Positions 46,005 to 56,875 of a stretch of DNA of 64,000 bases are shown here, in pieces (positions within the stretch are counted from its first letter, which is position 1; each line of letters starts with the position of its first letter). Below the pieces are notes generated by a model. It was not told the DNA's origin. It searched no databases and was given only the letters and a program-made list of their open reading frames with translations. The position numbers and the translations under genes are program-made. The stretch comes from Lomentospora prolificans. Its lineage: Eukaryota > Ascomycota > Sordariomycetes > Microascales > Microascaceae. The stretch spans positions 806,001-870,000 of the forward strand of contig JARFXM010000003.1 of NCBI GenBank assembly GCA_029532625.1. Direction: 5' to 3'.

Positions 46005-48433
46005 TTTGTCGCGATCTGTTCGCACGAATCGCACTCCAAGTTGGACGCAGTTTGTAAATGCCGACGCCGATGACGATGCTACGCGAGCAATGTGTGAATG
46101 ATTTGGCCTGCGAAGGCGAGATGACGAACGGATTCGACCACGTGGATGGGCTGGACCAGTGAGAATAGCTGACCAGGCTCTTCTCGGTATTTCCCCCAAG
46201 TTAATCTACCCTTTCAGAATTCTAAAGGCGTTACTAGTTACCAGGGGATAGATACCAGCTTTGAGCCCTGTTAAACTGCACACGCAGGCAGAAAATGCAA
46301 AGCACATGCAAGTTTTCAACCCGCGATGCCCAAGGCAGAGGAGGGTGAGCGACTTTGCAAGGGCGCAAATCTCGCAACGCAAAAATCGGCACGCTTGATT
46401 CGCACGAGTCGAAGAACTGACGGGGCGGCAGCGGAATGGACCAAACCAAGCCAAGCCGTTCTTGTCCTGGGCGCACACGATCAACTTCCTTTCCCGGTGT
46501 TGGACCTCTCACAAGGTGCTGACTAGGCCGATACTGAGCAGTTCTAGAACTCGAGAAATTGTCAGACAGAATAACTTCACAGTCCAGGCTCGCATGGGGA
46601 GAGAATTGATGCGGTTGTCGGCCCAGGACCTGACGAACTCGTGGTGTCAGGTTCAATAGGCGTGGAGTTGGGGTTGGGAGTTTAGATGGAAACGGGAGGA
46701 GAGAGACTACCCAAAATTGGCTTGTGATTGAACCAATGGAAGAGAGGAAGACACGCTCTACTCCGGACACAGGGTCTTTCCAGGTAGTCGAAGCCAGACC
46801 TGGGTGTCCCACTTCAGGATCTTCTGGCGACTGCGCTAGACCGAGTAGGCCGTTGAAAAGAGTGGAACTGATTGGCGAGAAAGCAGAAAAGAGAAACGGG
46901 GAGGTGAAGGGGGGGGGGTTTTCCGATCAGAGGAGAAGAAGTGAAAAGAAGAGGCGGGAAAGGGGCAAGTGGGAGAGATGAAAGAAGGGACTAGGCGAGC
47001 GAAGCAAATTAGATTGGGTCCCGGTTCCTCCAAATAGAAGTCAAGCTTAATGTGTCTCAGGGGAGAAAAGAGAGCGAGCGAAGCAGAGAAGCGCGTGTTT
47101 GTATTTTGTACGAAACATTCAAGATCAAGATGGATGAATAGAGATGGCAAAACCCTACCGGCCAACTACCAGTATGCCGTCATTAAACATAGTCACCGGA
47201 TCGCCGAACCTCGATGTACCTGGACGGCTTGCGGAGATGTGTTGGGAAAGGAGCGCTGGCGTTGAGCTACACGCGGATGGAGTTTACTAAAAAAGAGTCT
47301 GAGGGGTCAAACGAACATTTCTAGGGTTTTCCTCCACTACAACATTCCGGACGTGTGGGCTGGGCTGTCTCTAATGGAACCCGGCCTGGTGTAGGACAGA
47401 CGGCCGGACTGGGGCAGAAAAATAGTCGGAATTTCAGATGCGAAGCAACACTAACTGACACTCCAAGGGCCAATCCCAGCCAAGTATATCAATGTGAGAA
47501 GGCGAAGAGCAAATGCGCTTTTATCTCTCATTCTATCACCGAAGTTGGATCAATTGATAAAATAGCCCCATGCCTTTTCCGTCGCCATTGTCGGCGTCAG
47601 TTGCCGAACCTGAGCGCAAGAACATTGTAGGGAGGTCGAGCCCGGGCCGATCGCCAGTTCATTGAACGCTGGCCTCCAGCCCCTCGTTTCCTGCCTGGCA
47701 GCACTGCTTGGGCGGGATGACATCGATACAGATGGAAAGTGCGCGTGGGATTTCCTTATATGAGCTTTTATTCTGTGCTCAACTCTCATTGCCTGGAGGG
47801 TAGCGGACTTGCTTGTGTGGGTATACGTAATGGACCGGGCGGGATCGGTCTTTCCAAATCAGCCACCCATCCATCTTCACAAGGTTGTTCAAGTTTCTGG
47901 CGGAATACTCACATGCTTGTCGGTGCTGAAAATGGTGCTTCCTAGCCAGCGTGGGGCAAGCCTTACCCCACGTCGGGGTCCCTTCGGTAGATCGAAACGT
48001 CGCCCTATAGGGATAAATTGACTAACGCATGATTATGCTGTTAGCGGTGTGTTCGCCTTACCGCGTCCTTGCTGAACCAGGTTTCGACCTCAGCCTCAAC
48101 CTAGTCCTGACATTGTTCCGACGACCAAGCTCGCCTGGAGATGACCAACTAACTAATACAGTGCCATTTATAAGCTTGAAATCTCGTCGCTTTCGCTGTC
48201 AAGGGCTACATATAAGTCTCGTCCAACGTCCGCCAACTCAAGCATGGCCTTGTCATCCATGATGTGAGGATACGAACCTCAAAGCCACCACATCGCAAAC
48301 GCTAGATCGCAGTCTCTGTGAGACTTACACCGCCTACCCGGCCTCAACCAAACGGCATTTGCCTCCTCGCCGACGGTGTTTTCGTGAAATTTCATTAGCC
48401 TTGTAGCCTCTCATTCCCTCCCAATCCCTCACT
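46005..48433. other. 2.4-kb divergent spacer between the ethanolamine kinase and NPR3 genes
   Basis: It holds the promoters of both genes. A purine-rich stretch with a G9 run lies around 46860-46985, and the last ~100 bp before NPR3 are CT-rich (leader). No ORF or RNA gene is recognised. Confidence 0.5.
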
Positions 48434-50912
48434 ATGTCCCTTCCCATTCTCCCCAGCCCGTCTAACCTCGTAGGTGTGGCATTGGTCGTCAATCGGACGC
48501 GTGACGGTCCCAGCCTCGTCTTCCACTACCCACCCGAGATATCTTCCGAACCTATTGGCCAAGCGCCCACTGATTCAATCGACGATGGCATTGCACACGA
48601 CGACATCCTCCTGGAGCGCCTCCTACAGCCAGAGCGCTCGCTTCAACCTCAAGGCCAGGGCTTCCACCCCGGTCGTAGTCGTGAGGATCGACTCATCTCT
48701 AATTCTGGATCCCAGGCTCCTGTTCCCTGGGGATATGTGGCCGGTTTCCCTACCGGAGACCTGGCCACTCTCCTGAGCCCCGGCCGGCCCTATCATAAAC
48801 GGCTTTTTCAGGTGTCTCTAGACTCCCTCTATCTCGTATCCTGCCCAGTCCATGTTCCCGAGAATGGCATATGGAAAAAGACCAAGAAGCAGAGCCGATC
48901 CAAGTCGCAGTCGAAGAAGCTGGGCTCTTCGGCCAATCTGCGAGATCTAGAGTCTACCTCGAAAATTGGTGGCGAGCAGCCCCCAGTCGTGCCTCCAGAG
49001 GACCCGTCGGCCGGGGCATCCGAGCAGAAACAGCAACCCGCGGAGGAAGAGGAGAAAGTCAGCTCCATGACCATGTTTAATGTTGTATTCATCCTTAATC
49101 CTAAGAAACACGAGGTGAGAGACCTTGTCAACGCTCTCTACTCCAATATTACCAAGAAGGTGAATAAGGCGTACAAATACTGCCAACAGCGCAGCGACTT
49201 TGTATGGAAGGAGTCGAAGCAAATCATCCGACTCAAGGACAAAGCTCGCGAAAACAGTAAGTCGAATACCTATGAATTAACCGAGTCTACGTTTTGGAAA
49301 GGAACTAACAAGATATAGAAACCCCCATGCGTCTGCTCTGGAAAGAGATTCTAGATGCCTCAACTTTGGCGTCATCCATCCAAGAGATATACCAATCCGT
49401 CTCTCAGAATCGCATCGTTAGCTTCCAACTTGATACTGCAAGCGGCCCTCTGAGTCTTTCCATGCAGCTGCCCGTACCATTCTACATCCCCGATGTTGGT
49501 CCTGACACGGAGACTGCGCAGCATGGTCTATGGCTGACGTCTGCCAACACCTACATTCCCGACGAAGCTTTCGAAGAGCCGGGGTTCCTTGCAAAGAACT
49601 TTGCGCTCCTCCTGATGGACGGCGAAAAGAAGATTATTTCCCAGCTACAAGTTGACCTTGACCCGACTACCATTGCCATGGTAGAGTTTGTACGGCTGTG
49701 CAAACCCACAATGTCGTAAGTGGCTCCAATCCCGCTTCCCACTCCTCCCATGAAGCAGAGTAAGCTCCTCGAGTTAAACGCGTTGGCCGGTAAAGGGGAA
49801 ACTCAATATCCCCGAACCTTTCTAACGTCATTAAACGCGCTAGCCTCTACCAGATCGGCCAGAGCAACATCCTAAGCCACAGCCAGGTCAGCAAGTACGC
49901 GCACCATTTCATCTCCTGGCGTCGCGCTATCGCGATCCCGCCACTCCACGCCCGCGACGTCTACTTCATGTCGCCAAACTGCAACCTTAATCTCTTGCCT
50001 CGTGCCTCCCAGCAGTGGGCCCGAACGTTCCCCCTCGCGCCCCCGCTAACCAATTTCCTCGCCGACCTCTCCTATGCCCCCCGTCCCTACAAGAGCTTCT
50101 GCCCCAGCAAGGCGCATCGCCCGACTTACCTCGCAATGCTTGCCTGGCTCATGCGCGGCGGCTGGGTCACCCAACTCTGCACCTTCGCCTACGTCGTCGT
50201 TTGGCCCGAAATTATCTACGAGGTCGAACACCAGATCGAGGCCGATGAGCTCCACGGACCGAAGTCGTCCACCTCCCCAGGCACTCAAAGCGCCTCCACC
50301 TTATCCCCAGATCACAACTCCGCCCAGTCGCCGCCCCCCAATACGACGATTTCCCCCCCTCCCCTACCCCCAGCGCAAGCCACCTCGTCCGCCGACCCAA
50401 TCTCCTCCCCTCCTCTCCCCACGCCGTCCGACCCTTCCAACGCGACCTCAACCTCCGCCTCCTCTCCCTTCTCCTCCTCGAGCACCCCCTCTGCCGGCTC
50501 CGGGCCCCCAACCACAGTGACGGAACAAATCGCAGAAAAAGCCCGCCTCGAGCGCATGGCGACAAAGGCCCAGCGCGAAGCCGCCGAGAAAGCCACCGCC
50601 CACGCTCGGAAACCCGTCCCGGCCCCCTCCTCCCATCCAGCGACCAACGACGCTCCCCATCTCGCCCACCTGGAGCCCTATGTAATCCTCGACGCCGGCA
50701 GGGCCACGGGCAAGGACTCGCTTTACCTCGACGCCATCGGCCGCCGCTTCGCCGACCCCAAGACGGCGGCGGCGTGGCAGCGCTTCTGGAAGTACTTTGA
50801 TGGGCGTTCCGCCCTCGAGAGGATCGCGCTGCAAGAGGATATGAAGCGGAAGGAGGTTTGGAACCTTTTGACCGCCATGAGCGAGTATTTGCTTTGTGTT
50901 AGACACTGGTGA
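48434..50912 (+). CDS. NPR3: Nitrogen permease regulator 3 (Npr3), GATOR1/SEACIT subunit
   Basis: Npr3 pairs with Npr2 in the SEACIT (GATOR1) complex, which restrains TORC1 when amino acids are scarce and acts at the vacuole. Three exons (48434-49256, 49319-49715, 49844-50912) give 762 aa. The introns are 62 and 128 bp, with GTAAGT donors and CTAAC sequences. The N-terminus LVGVALVVNRTRDGPSLVFH is the family opening and the first strand of a longin-like fold. FNVVFILNPKKHEVRDLV and the KYCQQRSDFVWKESKQI helix follow. The segment GQSNILSHSQVSKYAHHFIS leads into a conserved C-terminal part. A Pro/Ser/Thr-rich disordered insert lies at about residues 555-635. The protein ends in the winged-helix-like AWQRFWKYFDGRSALERIAL tail that closes at RHW. 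It is divergent from the ethanolamine kinase gene and convergent with the bHLH gene. Confidence 0.95.
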
Positions 50913-52033
50913 CCGTGCCACTTCCGCGGATATTTATCTCGACCTGCTTCGTCTCATTGTTTTGCGCGTGCTATTCTTGTTTAACGCGCAGAAAAAAGGA
51001 CATTATTTGTATCTACGCTAGGAAACGACAGGAGCGGCGACTGTTGCAAAAAGCGGACCTAGGATATTTATGACTTCGGAGTAGTAAAATCTTGATAAAT
51101 CAAGCTAAGCCCAAATCGGGTGTTGCTAATACTAGAAAGCTGTGACCTGAACGCAACCATACAGCAATAACATGCGGAAAGATCCATCCGGGGGTACACC
51201 GAGATGCCTCATGACAGGTATCCTTCCACCTCCGTACACCTTGCAGCAATATGAGAACCGCGAGGCTCTAGCCAAGGGTTCGCTGCGGACACATCTGTCA
51301 CCGAAATGCACCGAATGAAGACAGCAAGAAGCAAAACTTCCACAGTAGACCGACTTATAAGTCAATACATGCAAAAGGAAACCTCAACCGGTACTAGAAA
51401 CATAACTGATGAGTGGAAAAAAAGAAAAGGGATAAAAGAACAAGACCAACGGTACATTCAGGAAAAGGTAGAGGGAAAATATGAGATAAACCGAGTTATC
51501 CATGGTCTGATCCAAGCCCAAACGCCCCTGGTATCAAATCTGTACTATCCGGTGCGAAAGAGATAAAATAAAGGAAATAGCAATAGGGAAGAGAAGTGAT
51601 GGGGAAGCAGACAAACCCGAGAAAGTGAGCAAACACTCTGCGCCTCTATGTGTAATATGGCTTGCGAAGTAGATAGAAATGGAGTTCCAAAACGCGTTCA
51701 ACACGCCGAGTTACTCCTCTTTACCAGGCCCGATGCGGCGGTAACCCGATAGAACACAAATCTACCATCTGGGCCCCTCTGAAAACAAACAAGCAAAGAA
51801 AGGGTCGATTCCCTCTCGGTCTAAGAAAGGCCTGGCGTGAAGCCGAAGAAGCAGAGGTCGTGGGATAAAAGAAAGCCACAAGTTGAATGAATACGTATAG
51901 ACTTGGGTATATGTTAAAGAAACATTAACAAGGGTATATCAGGGCGTAGAATGCATGACCAAGAAGATGCCGACCAATCCTAGGAAACCTGTGGTGGTAG
52001 GAATCACCAGCAGAGGCAAGTAGAATCCTACAT
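50913..52033. other. 1.1-kb region between the 3' ends of NPR3 and the bHLH gene
   Basis: Two 3' UTRs meet here. The sequence is A-rich on the plus strand from about 51400 to 51600. Nothing else is recognised. Confidence 0.5.
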
Positions 52034-53533
52034 CTATTGCGTAAGATCCATGTCGTACTCGTCCTCCTCCTTGAAGTTGATAGAATTATTGCCACTGCGG
52101 TCGTCCTCGGGGTCATGCCAGAACTGTGTGTCGCCGATATCGCCAAGACCAGTATTGCCGTTGTCAGGACTCAAAGAGTCGCCATCCCCCCTATTAGCGT
52201 TGAGAGGAGCACCCCTGTAGTCGGTATGTTGAGGGACCCGTAGACCGGAACCGGCGGTTCTGCTGTAGCTGAAAGGCACAGTTTCGTTCTTTGACATAGC
52301 ATCCATGAGCTCGGTCTGCATGCGCTTCTCATCTTCGGTCAGCTCGAATGGGAACTGTCCGCCAAGGTCGGCAATACAATTCATCAGTTCCTCCTGCTGC
52401 TGAAGCTTGAGGTGGAGCATCCACATAAGATCCCTGGTCCAGCTGACGGCACCGTTCAGAATGTCACCCTTGTTGGGCCCCTTGTCCTTTTCCTCCAAGG
52501 GAAGGCCGGTAGTGATGTTACCAGCGCCAGCAGCCCTCCTTGCTCCGGGACCAGCAAGGCCAGAGGTGGCTGGGTTGGGACCGGAGACACCAAGTGTAGG
52601 TGAAAGCGGAGTTCCATTCTGGATCATCTTGCGAATCTTTTCGTCCTCAAGTCGGTGGCTAGGCACAAGGCGACTGAGATCTTGAATTCTCTCGTTGATA
52701 TTGTCGCGACGGCGGCGCTCGACAAGATTGTGGGATTCCCGTCTCCTCTTCCTCTTCATCTCTTGGGAAGAAACCGCGTTGGGAGCAACACCAAGCTTCG
52801 CAGGCATTGAGGTGCCTCCCTTCATCATAACCTCATTGATCGGGACAAGGCCCTGTTGGATAGGAGAAGAAAAGCCGGAGGTGTAGGACTGAATGCTACC
52901 ACCAGGCGTGGGCATCCACTGGCCTGAGGGGGATTTATCTGCGAGACCACTAGTCCGGATAGGCTGGGGTCCAAAGCCGGCGTGGATTGTCGTGGTCTTG
53001 GGAGTCATCGGGCTCCGGGTGTTTGAGGCCTTGCGCTGCATCGACTGCGAGAGTTGCGCCCTAGCCTTGAGGTAGTTTGGATCATCCTGGTTTAGTTCAG
53101 ACGCCAAAGGTGAACCGGAATAGCCAGAGATAGGCGACTGAATAGGATGGTGAACCTGGCGGAACTGGCTGCCGCCGAAGCTGTGGACGAAGGGGCTATG
53201 GATGGGTTCGCCATCGGGAGTGTTGGAAAAGCCATTTACGTGTTGGTCGATGGGAATGCCTGAACTGCCCTGATAAACACCTTGGTGGAATCCAACGCCC
53301 ATATCACCCATGTTACCGAAGCCTTGGCCATGATCGACCATACCGGGCTGATCGGCTGGGCTAACCAAACTATCGAGGAGTTCGTCATCTCCGAACAAGG
53401 CGCTCGAGGCGCCGCCAGAACCAGAGGGGTAGGCGTTGGGAAAGTTGCCGTAGCTGCCGGACATTAAATCGTTCGGGTCAACGGCTCCGCCTCCGTGACC
53501 TCCGCCGAAATGGCCGAAGCCCTGTTGAGTCAT
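52034..53533 (-). CDS. bHLH transcription factor with an unusually long loop
   Basis: A single exon encodes 499 aa from an ATG at 53533. The frame is open a further 38 codons upstream but has no ATG there, so that part is taken as leader. Residues 1-~255 are Gly/Ser/Gln/Asn-rich and probably disordered, with an acidic DDELLDSLVSP patch as a possible activation region. The basic region is RRRESHNLVERRRRDNINER (about 263-282); its His, Glu and Arg are those that read CACGTG-type E-boxes. Helix 1 is IQDLSRLVP. A Gly/Pro/Ala-rich insertion of about 50 residues separates it from helix 2 (KGDILNGAVSWTRDLMWMLH), which runs into a short Gln/Leu helix. The acidic C-terminus ends EEDEYDMDLTQ. It resembles MITF/TFE-like or Rtg3-like fungal factors; which one is not decided. 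It is convergent with NPR3, and its upstream spacer is very long. Confidence 0.9.
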   Translation of the reverse strand: MTQQGFGHFGGGHGGGAVDPNDLMSGSYGNFPNAYPSGSGGASSALFGDDELLDSLVSPADQPGMVDHGQGFGNMGDMGVGFHQGVYQGSSGIPIDQHVNGFSNTPDGEPIHSPFVHSFGGSQFRQVHHPIQSPISGYSGSPLASELNQDDPNYLKARAQLSQSMQRKASNTRSPMTPKTTTIHAGFGPQPIRTSGLADKSPSGQWMPTPGGSIQSYTSGFSSPIQQGLVPINEVMMKGGTSMPAKLGVAPNAVSSQEMKRKRRRESHNLVERRRRDNINERIQDLSRLVPSHRLEDEKIRKMIQNGTPLSPTLGVSGPNPATSGLAGPGARRAAGAGNITTGLPLEEKDKGPNKGDILNGAVSWTRDLMWMLHLKLQQQEELMNCIADLGGQFPFELTEDEKRMQTELMDAMSKNETVPFSYSRTAGSGLRVPQHTDYRGAPLNANRGDGDSLSPDNGNTGLGDIGDTQFWHDPEDDRSGNNSINFKEEDEYDMDLTQ

Positions 53534-54830
53534 ATTTGATTGTGCGCGTGCCTTACGCCAAGTATCTCTCTTTTTGCGAGCAGTCGAGGGAAAGTAGTAA
53601 GAGGGGTCGGCGTCGCCCTGAAAATCGAAATCGCCGAGGTGCGACAAAAAAGGGAGCCTCTTGGGTTTAATAAGCTATCTACCACGAAAAGACGGCGCGG
53701 CATTAGCGAATGAGCGCCACAAAGAATTAGAAGAGGCGAGATCAAAGACAAGAACATATGTGCGAAATGGTCGCAGAGGAAGCAAAAGCAAGCCCGGCAG
53801 ATCTACGGCGAGGGTATTGAGGCCGTTGGCCCTGGGGAACCAAGCGTTGAGTGCAAGGAGCGAGGGATTCATCACTCCGACACTAGCGACTTCAAATGAA
53901 TACATACCTTGGTTGAACGATATGGTTAGAAATCTCGCCGCTACAAATCTAGAAGTCGTGCGTTCTTTTCCGCTATGGTCGAGCGGAATGGGAAAGTTCG
54001 ACAGCAAAAAATCGTCAAGCGGGATGGATAGGCGGGAGAGTCAGGTTGAATCTTTAGGAAGCCAACGAAGGTGAGGGCGCCTGTTGGATAATAGAATACC
54101 CGTTTTTTGCCCGCTGCGTGAACTTGCGGTGTCGGGATCGCAAAAGGTTCGAGCGAATCGGTTATAGTTGTGGAAGGGGTGCAGGTACACTTATGTACTG
54201 TCAGAAAGAGTTGAGTCGGGGGAGCGGTCAAGTGTGGCTGCGACGTATGCCACAGACAGAGAGAGCTAGAAGAATTCGAGCCTTAATGTTGGTGGGCCCA
54301 ACACCGCTAGAGATGCCCCTAGTCTCGCTCCTCGTCCTTTTCGACGCACTTGCGAGGGTGAGGAGCGTCCGAGCTTTGGCGGGATGGACGAGATGGCTGG
54401 GAGAGTGATCAACGGGCTAAACGCCCGAGGAAGACAATGCGTACCTTAGCCTTAGACAAGTATGTTTGAGACCCGTAGGGGAATATCGGTGACGTACGAG
54501 CAGAGACGCGAACAGGTAAGTTGTTCGAAGCCTTTGGGAAGATTGGAGAGAGAGGAGAGAGGAATGAGTCAATGAAGTGAGGGAGGCTCGTGGATTGAGA
54601 TATTTGTAGGACTTGTTGAGGACCAGGCCCAGCGTCGATACGATGAGCGACCGCAAGAGGGATCAATATTTGGCAGGTCTGTCTTGTGCGGTAGCGAAGA
54701 GGGGAGCTTGTACTTGTATATACACATTCCTCAGAGGCAGGACTGTAGGCAGGTTGCTAGAGGAAGCGACGCCTCGCAGCGCGACACCAGGGAGAGAGAG
54801 GGAAACCAGTGGTGTGGGTGGGGATGTTTT

Positions 54831-54840
54831 GGGGGGGGGG
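54831..54840. repeat. G10 homopolymer
   Basis: A run of ten G in non-coding DNA. Confidence 0.8.
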
Positions 54841-56842
54841 AAGAGCAAAGGGCAATGGCAGGCGACCGGTAAGGGTGAGCAGGAAGGGACAGTGGGAGGG
54901 TGTGGGGTGTGAATGTAGGGAGGGGTAAGGTATCTGACAGGTGTTATAGGGTACCAAGGCCAAGTACACTGGCTCACGCACACGTACTCGATGGAGAAGG
55001 CCAGCGCTCGGGAGGTCGAGAGTGAAAAGTTCGGCATCGACCTGGCAACTCCGAGTATAATTTGTGTATGACTCGAACATTAACACTGTGGAACAAGGCA
55101 AAAAGGAAGTGGCGCGGCGGAACCCGCGGCTGAGAAGAAGACGTCGAAACACTTGTACGAGTTCTAATCCTGCTGGCTGGCCCCTGTTTAAATCATATTG
55201 AAGAGGATAGGACAGGATAGGACGTGCCGTCGCGGAGACCCCCGAAAATCTTGGCAAACCAACCCCAGGGAGCCAACCAGGCACCCAGCAGAAAGAAGAA
55301 AGACAAACCAAGGAAGAACCAGCCGAGAACAAGATCCTTTGGTTCCAATGCGCATTCAGGCAGTCAGAACACCGAGTGGGAATGTGAGAATTCAGCTCAT
55401 CGCCCCCCGTTGCAAAGTGTTGTGGAGCGGATAGCGTCAACGCTATCACTTTAGATTTCTGCCATGGTGCTCAAGCGTTGAACGTTAGGGCAGTCAAAGG
55501 GTTCCAACTCGGGTCGTTCCTGGAAGCGGATGTGTTCGGTGGCATCGTTTGAGGCGGACGCTCCGCAATAGGGCGAACCAGCTGGGAGTCGAGGACGATT
55601 TGACTCATTAAAAGCCAGGACGCCACCCTCGATGTGTGGTGGAATTAGGCTCGGGGGCGCGACCGTGCCTGGCTGTCGCATTCTAATTGCTGGACCGGAA
55701 TACCTACGTACTACAGGGTGTGTTGGAGGAGGAGGAGGCTCTTTGCCCAAGCCGTGTTACTGTCGTACAAAATAACACAAGTATTTGCTCTTCAGGAATA
55801 ATCGTCACTTTCAGCATTTCGGGTTACACTAAGACTTTCCCACAATAGTGATATACGATGCGAACAATAGGATTGGGGGGAGGGACTGAAGTGAATTCGC
55901 TACCGTTTTGGCAAGAGCGATGGGGCGGTCAAAAATAGTGGCGTTGCTCATGGGAAGGGATGTGCGAGAAGCGAAATGGCGCAGTATCCCACGTTTTATT
56001 CCCACCTCGTCCTTTGAGCAAAGACAAATCCCGTGTACCAAAGTTTTGTGCAAACACATTTCGACTAATCTATCCTAATAGGTCTCAGAGAAAACAAAAA
56101 CAAGCGGTGTTTCTTGTTTGTTTACAGTTCTTTACACGCGTTGATCCTAGCATCAATTCGAGGTCAGTTTCTTGCTGGCTACCCAAAAGCAATATAAACT
56201 GCGGTGGGGGGTTGGAGATGTATGCAGTGTTAGGATGCCTCTTTGGTGGGGGGTTTGGATTGAACACTGATAAACCTTGCTTAGCTTTCGTCGATGGAAG
56301 CGATGAGCACGCCCATATCGGGCGCAGCCGCAAGGTTCGTTCCACTTCGATAACGAGCCGGTGAGCCACACTGCCGTGCTTGTAACTCCAACGATCAGGT
56401 CAAGAATGATGAGCGCTCTCTTTGCTTTTTGAACTCTAACTCCCTACCTCTTTGAATTAGAGGAAACGACGATCAGACCATGTCAAGCAGGCTTCTTGCC
56501 ATCGGATGCGAGCTTGGGTCTCTTTCCCTATTGAGCAAGTTTTTTTTTCTCCCCCCCAAGGCACGGCCTTGTTTCTTTTTATAGACACATTCTGCCCAGG
56601 TCCTGATCGCCTCTTCAATCAATTCGACTTCCCAGCTAGGCAGTTGGGGAAAGGTGCCTTCTTTGTGATTAAGTGGCTGATATAAAGTGTTGACTGAGGT
56701 CAAAGACTGGTCCAGCCAGTCAAAAGCGAGCGATCCCAAATGAGCTGCGAACCGTCCCGTTTCGGTTTATACCAGAAAGGATGATACTCTGGTGTTACAC
56801 GGAGTCTATGAATATCGCATATTCGAGCGGGACCTTTCCTTT

Positions 56843-56875
56843 TATATATATATATAATAACAAGGTATATATATA
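56843..56875. repeat. Two TA dinucleotide repeats
   Basis: (TA)7 at 56843-56856 and (TA)5 at 56866-56875 are separated by nine bases (ATAACAAGG). They are non-coding and could breathe easily or act as TATA-like elements. Confidence 0.8.

Noticed and set aside
46005..46199. 65-residue Arg-rich N-terminal extension of the ethanolamine kinase that could pass for a mitochondrial presequence
   Set aside because: The frame is open but has no ATG upstream of 46004; its apparent start is TTG, and a TAG lies at 46208-46206. It is best read as 5' leader.
53534..53647. 38-residue N-terminal extension of the bHLH protein
   Set aside because: It begins at TTG with no ATG before an in-frame stop at 53677-53675. 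It looks like leader sequence.
54757..55449. 230-codon minus-strand ORF
   Set aside because: It lies in a Cys/Ser/Pro-rich low-complexity frame over a purine-rich tract, with no domain pattern and no plausible splice partners.
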